Assembly (NCBI GenBank): GCA_017961235.1
Contig: JAGCXQ010000034.1
Span: 1 to 38,910 of the forward strand
Direction: 5' to 3'
Length of the DNA stretch: 38,910 bases
From: Clostridiales bacterium
GTDB taxonomy: Bacteria > Bacillota > Clostridia > Saccharofermentanales > Saccharofermentanaceae
Of the stretch, positions 34,965-38,910 are shown in pieces. Position numbers and translations under genes: made by a program. Position 1 is the stretch's first letter; each line of letters begins with the position of its first letter. A model generated the notes under the pieces. That model was not told the origin of the DNA and ran no database searches. It worked only from the letters and a program-made list of their open reading frames with translations.

Positions 34965-35953
34965 CGGTTGGAAAAATCTTCTGTGGGGCAGGCGACCTGT
35001 TCCAAAATGGAGGAGATCACCGAGGCTGCGTGGTCGTGATGTGTCTGTATTCCGCCATCTCTGGAGATCGTGCCGGATGCGTGCATGGAAAGACGGTGGG
35101 CAAGAACAGGAACCGCAAGTTCCCGAATATCATCCGGAGTAACAAAGGTTCTGCCGGAGAGAAGGGCAAGTGCTTTTGCAGCGGAAACAAGGGCCAGAAG
35201 TGCACGCGGGCTCGCGCCGATGCGTACTTCCTGAGATGTTCTGGTAGCTTCGACGATAGATGTCGCGTAATCATAAACACAGTCCGCGACATATACTTCA
35301 GCGGCTTCTTTCTGCATGGAAAGAAGCTCGTCCGGAGTGGCAACGGCACTCAGCGTAGTCAGAGGATCCGAAGTGGCAAAACGCTTCAGGATCTCGATGC
35401 TCTCCTCGTGCGTCGGGTACTCCATGGAGAGCATCATCAGGAAACGGTCCAGCTGGGCTTCCGGAAGGGAGAAAGTTCCCTGGGATTCGATCGGGTTCTG
35501 CGTCGCAATGACGAGAAATGGCGGTGGAAGAAGCCGTGTCTCACCATCGACGGTGACCTGCTTTTCTTCCATACATTCGAGAAGAGAGGACTGTGTTCTG
35601 GCAGTGGCGCGGTTGATCTCGTCGGCGAGAAGGATATTGGTAAAGATCGGTCCCTCGCGGAAGACGAACTGATCGGCACTTCGATCGAAATAGTGAATAC
35701 CGGTAAGATCGGAGGGAAGAAGATCGATCGTAAACTGAACACGCTTAAACTTAAGATCCAGAGACTGGGCCAGAGCCCTTGCCGTCTTTGTCTTGCCGGT
35801 GCCCGGAACATCCTCGAGAAGGACATGACCTCCGACAAGAAGCGCAACCATAAGAAGCTTGATCTGTTTGTCTTTGCCTACGATGACCTGATTTACATTG
35901 CTGATGATTTTTGAAGCGACGGTATAGGCCGCTGTCTGCTCACTGACTGCCAT
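34961..35953 (-). CDS. MoxR-family AAA+ ATPase
   Basis: A 330-residue MoxR-type chaperone ATPase: Walker A LEDVPGTGKT (46-55), Walker B NILLADEINRA (about 109-119), sensor 1 FLVIATQNPIE, and the family-defining GTFSLPEAQLDRFLM. The C-terminal lid domain has GASPRALLALVSAAKALA. MoxR proteins act with DUF58 and vWA-domain partners to mature other proteins. GGAGG precedes ATG 35953. It is the first gene of a three-gene operon reading away from the XRE-cupin gene; inverted repeats occur in its leader and promoter region. Confidence 0.94.
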   Translation of the reverse strand: MAVSEQTAAYTVASKIISNVNQVIVGKDKQIKLLMVALLVGGHVLLEDVPGTGKTKTARALAQSLDLKFKRVQFTIDLLPSDLTGIHYFDRSADQFVFREGPIFTNILLADEINRATARTQSSLLECMEEKQVTVDGETRLLPPPFLVIATQNPIESQGTFSLPEAQLDRFLMMLSMEYPTHEESIEILKRFATSDPLTTLSAVATPDELLSMQKEAAEVYVADCVYDYATSIVEATRTSQEVRIGASPRALLALVSAAKALALLSGRTFVTPDDIRELAVPVLAHRLSMHASGTISRDGGIQTHHDHAASVISSILEQVACPTEDFSNR

Positions 35954-35971
35954 ACAAACCTCCGGATAACG

Positions 35972-36020
35972 CTACAGATTACTGGTTACTGTAGTTGTTT
36001 TGAGCGCTGTGATATATCAC
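35972..36020. promoter_or_regulatory. inverted repeats in the moxR / cupin divergent promoter region
   Basis: Two repeats are visible. CTACAG (35972-35977) and CTGTAG (35989-35994) form an inverted repeat with an 11-base spacer. GTGATATATCAC (36009-36020) is a perfect 12-base palindrome. They lie 20-70 bases before the MoxR start codon, where an operator would act. A weak minus-strand promoter may overlap the palindrome. The XRE-cupin regulator encoded on the other side of the gap is a possible binder, by position only. Confidence 0.4.
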
Positions 36021-36089
36021 TATAGTAAGATTAATGACATAAAATCCAACGTTTTTTCTTATTATACTTTATATTAGGCACTTTGTCAG

Positions 36090-36118
36090 TTGACACTTTA
36101 ACCCTTGAAAACTATTAT
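36090..36118 (+). promoter_or_regulatory. sigma-A promoter of the XRE-cupin / acyl-CoA synthetase unit
   Basis: TTGACA (36090-36095), a 17-base spacer, then TATTAT (36113-36118), which overlaps an even better TATAAT at 36116-36121 (20-base spacing). Transcription would start near 36126, leaving a leader of about 60 bases before ATG 36185. Confidence 0.75.
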
Positions 36119-36184
36119 AATAAGACCGATATTATGGACTAATTGTGTAGAAAATCGGTATGAAACGTTTTAGGAGGGATCAAT

Positions 36185-36748
36185 ATGACAGATCAGCTGC
36201 GTCAGATCGGTGAACGTATTGCTGCACTTCGCGAGATCGAAGAGATCGATGTGAAGACCATGGCTGCAAGATGCGAAATGTCCGAAGAGGACTACATTCT
36301 TTATGAAGAAGGAAAGAAAGATTTTTCCGTCTCTTTTCTCAATAATGTCGCGGTAATCCTGGGCGTCGATATGGTAGATCTTATGGTCGGCGACTCGCCG
36401 AAACTCTCTATGGCGTGTGTCGTCCGCAAGGGCGAGGGATTTGAAATTGACCGCCGTGCGGCATACAACTATAAACATTTAGCATTCACATTTAGAAAAA
36501 AGATCGCGGAGCCGTTTTATGTAACGGTAGAACCGAATGATATCGAGAAGCCTACCCAGCATGCACATGAGGGTCAGGAATTTGACTACGTACTCGAGGG
36601 CTCGATGACTTTCTTCATCGGAGATATCGTCTATGAGCTGAACGAAGGCGACAGTGTGTACTTCAATTCCGATTTACCGCATGCTATGAAGGCAACGAAC
36701 GGAAAACCGTGTAAATTTCTGGCGATCGTAATGAAAGGGGATATTTGA
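36185..36748 (+). CDS. XRE-type helix-turn-helix regulator with C-terminal cupin domain
   Basis: A 187-residue protein. Residues 5-68 form an XRE helix-turn-helix (IGERIAALREIEEIDVKTMAARCEMSEEDY is the first half), and residues 90-187 form a cupin beta-barrel. The cupin metal site is suggested by HAHEGQEFDYVLEG and the later LPHAMKA. Such proteins usually sense a small metabolite or metal and repress nearby genes. The gene lies 3 bases before the acyl-CoA synthetase gene, so the ligand may be its substrate or product. AGGAGGG precedes ATG 36185. Whether it also acts on the divergent MoxR operon is open. Confidence 0.9.
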   Translation: MTDQLRQIGERIAALREIEEIDVKTMAARCEMSEEDYILYEEGKKDFSVSFLNNVAVILGVDMVDLMVGDSPKLSMACVVRKGEGFEIDRRAAYNYKHLAFTFRKKIAEPFYVTVEPNDIEKPTQHAHEGQEFDYVLEGSMTFFIGDIVYELNEGDSVYFNSDLPHAMKATNGKPCKFLAIVMKGDI

Positions 36749-36751
36749 TCC

Positions 36752-38449
36752 GTGGCCATATATGAAGAATTTGTGGGTAGAAACAGAGATGATTTCGTTA
36801 CCCTCGATGATCTGCAAAAGAACTATAAAGTAACGTATCCGGAGACATTTAACTTCGCATACGATGTAATGGATAAGATCGCAGAGAGAACACCGGACAA
36901 GCCGGCGATCCTCTGGGTCAGCAAGCACAACGAAGAGAAGAGATTCACTTTCGGCGATGTCAGAAAGTATTCCAATATGACTGCCAACTTCTTTAAGAGC
37001 CAGGGCATCAAGAAGGGCGACCGCGTCCTCCTGGTACTGAAGAGAGGCTACCAGTTCTGGTTCTCAGTGCTGGCACTTCATAAGATCGGCGCCGTAACCG
37101 TTATGGCGACCAACCAGCTGATGGCGAAAGACTATGTCTATCGTGTCAACAGTGCGCATATCAAGATGGCGGTCATCACCGGTGATGACGACTGCACCGA
37201 GAGATTCGATGAGGATCAGGATCAGTACGATCACGAGGTCATCCGCTGCGTAACCTGGGGCAAGAAGAAGGACGGATGGATCGACTTCGATGCCGAGGTT
37301 GCCAAGCAGAGCGATGAGTGGACACGTCCGACCGGCGCAGAGGGTACGGTAGCGACCGACCCGATGCTGATGTGCTTTAGTTCCGGTACGACAGGTTACC
37401 CGAAGATGGTTCTTCACGACCATACACTGCCGCTCGGTCACCTCTTTACAGGTGTATTCTGGCACAGAGTTGAAGATGGAAAGCTCCACTTCACGATCTC
37501 TGATACCGGCTGGATGAAGTGCATGTGGGGTAAGTTCTACGGACAGTGGTTCGGAGAAGCGACCCTCTTCATCTACGATTTCGATAAGTTCAACGGCGCA
37601 GATATCCTTAAGAAGATCTGTGACTATAAGATCACGACTTTCTGTGCACCGCCGACGATGTACCGCTTCATGATCAAGGAGAGCTTCGAGGGATATGATT
37701 TCAGTAATCTCAAGCACTGCTGCACGGCAGGTGAGGCCTTGAACCCAGAAGTTTATAACCAGTGGCTGAAGAATACCGGCTGCAAGATCTACGAGGGATT
37801 CGGCCAGTCTGAGACCTCTGTTGTCTGCGGCACATATTTCCCGTGGGTACTGCCGAGAACCGGTTCCATGGGCTATCCGGTACCGGGCTTCCACGTAGCA
37901 GTTGTTGATCCGGACGGAAATGAGTGCCCGACAGGTGTGACCGGCGAGATCTGCATCAGAACTTCCGAAGAGTACGGCGGACGTCCGGTAGGACTTCTCC
38001 TTCGTTATGAGGAAAATCCGGAGGCTATGGCAAAATCCTGGCATGACGGTCTTTATCACACGGGTGATACCGCATACCGTGATGAGCTTGGCTTCCTGTG
38101 GTACGTCGGACGTGTTGATGACGTTATCAAGTCTTCCGGTTACCGTATCGGACCTTTCGAGGTAGAAAGTGCCCTGATGGAGCATCCAGCGGTCCTTGAG
38201 TGCGCGGTCACCGGTGTCCCGGATCCGGTCAGAGGCTTTGCTGTTAAGGCGACCATCGTTCTGACCAAGGGATACGAGCCTTCCGAGGAACTGACAAAGA
38301 CACTTCAGAACCATGTTAAGAAGACAACGGCACCGTACAAGTATCCGCGTGTCGTCGAGTACGTCGATGAACTTCCGAAGACTACATCCGGCAAGATCAA
38401 GCGTGCCGATATTAGAAAGAAAGATAGCGAAAAGCTGGAGGCAAAATAA
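36752..38449 (+). CDS. AMP-forming acyl-CoA synthetase (acetyl/medium-chain type)
   Basis: A 565-residue member of the ANL adenylate-forming family, which makes acyl-CoA from a carboxylic acid, ATP and CoA. Motifs are the P-loop [10 protein letters not shown] near residue 209, [11 protein letters not shown], the hinge region [20 protein letters not shown], and [19 protein letters not shown]. The catalytic lysine lies in [13 protein letters not shown] near the C-terminus. Its length and motifs fit acetyl-CoA or medium-chain acyl-CoA synthetases; the acid it uses cannot be read. Translation starts at GTG 36752, with AAAGGGG upstream and no better ATG. It follows the XRE-cupin gene by 3 bases, and its TAA stop shares one base with the valS ATG. 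Confidence 0.92.
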   Translation: MAIYEEFVGRNRDDFVTLDDLQKNYKVTYPETFNFAYDVMDKIAERTPDKPAILWVSKHNEEKRFTFGDVRKYSNMTANFFKSQGIKKGDRVLLVLKRGYQFWFSVLALHKIGAVTVMATNQLMAKDYVYRVNSAHIKMAVITGDDDCTERFDEDQDQYDHEVIRCVTWGKKKDGWIDFDAEVAKQSDEWTRPTGAEGTVATDPMLMCFSSGTTGYPKMVLHDHTLPLGHLFTGVFWHRVEDGKLHFTISDTGWMKCMWGKFYGQWFGEATLFIYDFDKFNGADILKKICDYKITTFCAPPTMYRFMIKESFEGYDFSNLKHCCTAGEALNPEVYNQWLKNTGCKIYEGFGQSETSVVCGTYFPWVLPRTGSMGYPVPGFHVAVVDPDGNECPTGVTGEICIRTSEEYGGRPVGLLLRYEENPEAMAKSWHDGLYHTGDTAYRDELGFLWYVGRVDDVIKSSGYRIGPFEVESALMEHPAVLECAVTGVPDPVRGFAVKATIVLTKGYEPSEELTKTLQNHVKKTTAPYKYPRVVEYVDELPKTTSGKIKRADIRKKDSEKLEAK

Positions 38450-38910
38450 TGGGACGGACAGATAACATCAGTAAGGCTTTTGACCCGAAAGAGGCCGAGA
38501 GCAGACTTTATTCGGAGTGGATGAATAAAGGATATTTCAAGCCTTCGGGCGATACAACGAAGGATTCTTTCTGCATCGTTATGCCGCCGCCGAATATCAC
38601 GGGTCAGCTCCACATGGGCCATGCCCTGGATAACACTCTTCAGGATATCCTCGTACGTTATAAGAGAATGAAGGGCTTTGATACCCTCTGGGTACCGGGT
38701 ACGGACCATGCATCTATCGCTACCGAAGCAAGAATCGTTGCAACGATGAAGGAAGAGGGCCTGACCAAGGACGACCTCGGACGTGACAAGTTCCTCGAGC
38801 GTGCCTGGGAATGGAAGAAGCAGTACGGCGGACGTATCGTTGAGCAGCTCAAGAAGATCGGTTCTTCCTGTGACTGGGAACACGAAAGATTCACCATGGA
38901 CGAAGGCTGC
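38449..38910 (+). CDS. valS: valyl-tRNA synthetase (3' end outside the window)
   Basis: The first 154 codons of a class I synthetase, open to the end of the window. ATG 38449 overlaps the last base of the previous TAA and has a GGAGG about 10 bases upstream. The N-terminus has [16 protein letters not shown] and [19 protein letters not shown]. The latter holds the HIGH-type motif HMGH and the PPPNVTG-like block characteristic of Val[18 protein letters not shown] follows, again ValRS. The close packing with the acyl-CoA synthetase suggests a common transcript. Confidence 0.95.
   Translation, partial: MGRTDNISKAFDPKEAESRLYSEWMNKGYFKPSGDTTKDSFCIVMPPPNITGQLHMGHALDNTLQDILVRYKRMKGFDTLWVPGTDHASIATEARIVATMKEEGLTKDDLGRDKFLERAWEWKKQYGGRIVEQLKKIGSSCDWEHERFTMDEGC

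Noticed and set aside
37064..38314. 416-codon open frame antisense to the acyl-CoA synthetase
   Set aside because: Shadow of a gene with complete family motifs on the plus strand.

Overview
The window looks like ordinary chromosome from a Gram-positive bacterium of the Firmicutes, most likely class Clostridia. Several signs agree. metK sits behind an S-box (SAM-I) riboswitch. There is a Mini-III RNase gene and strong AGGAGG-type ribosome sites. A Tad/Flp pilus locus is present with no outer-membrane genes beside it. Families typical of gut and rumen Clostridia occur (DUF6382-FHA, DUF6273, BcrA/B-type ABC pairs). Base composition is moderate, and I see no phage, transposase, integrase or CRISPR array.

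Layout: 1-4203 is the distal half of the F-type ATP synthase operon (atpA partial, atpG, atpD, atpC). 4188-9355 (minus strand) is a compact Tad/Flp locus, transcribed in the order degenerate TadZ-like protein, TadA ATPase, fused TadB-TadC, Flp pilin, DUF6382-FHA protein. 9356-13464 holds the SAM riboswitch, metK, a RecD-like helicase and comFC. 13465-14025 holds a probable 6S RNA and the wreck of a cysE gene. 14022-18087 is cysS-mrnC-rlmB and an unknown lipoprotein, tightly overlapped. A minus-strand tyrosine phosphatase (18096-18836) follows.

18957-25244 is a peptide-stress module: a response regulator, two ABC ATPase/permease pairs, a third ATPase without a permease, and a histidine kinase with no extracellular sensor. 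25263-26953 has tRNA-Arg(ACG) and tig, each with a clear promoter and terminator. 27046-29794 holds a membrane-tethered ECF sigma factor behind a probable ECF-type promoter, then two lipoproteins. These lie between tig and clpX, where many Clostridia carry clpP. 31267-32609 is a small membrane protein and a ROK sugar kinase. 32606-35953 (minus) is a MoxR-DUF58-DUF4129-like operon. 36185-38910 is an XRE-cupin regulator, an AMP-forming acyl-CoA synthetase and the start of valS.

The items most worth a second look are the decayed cysE, the tethered sigma factor with its promoter, the uneven ABC array inside a split two-component system, the TTG-started TadBC fusion with a Walker-less TadZ, and the four-cysteine cluster in the RecD-like helicase. 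All family calls come from reading motifs by eye; no database search was run.
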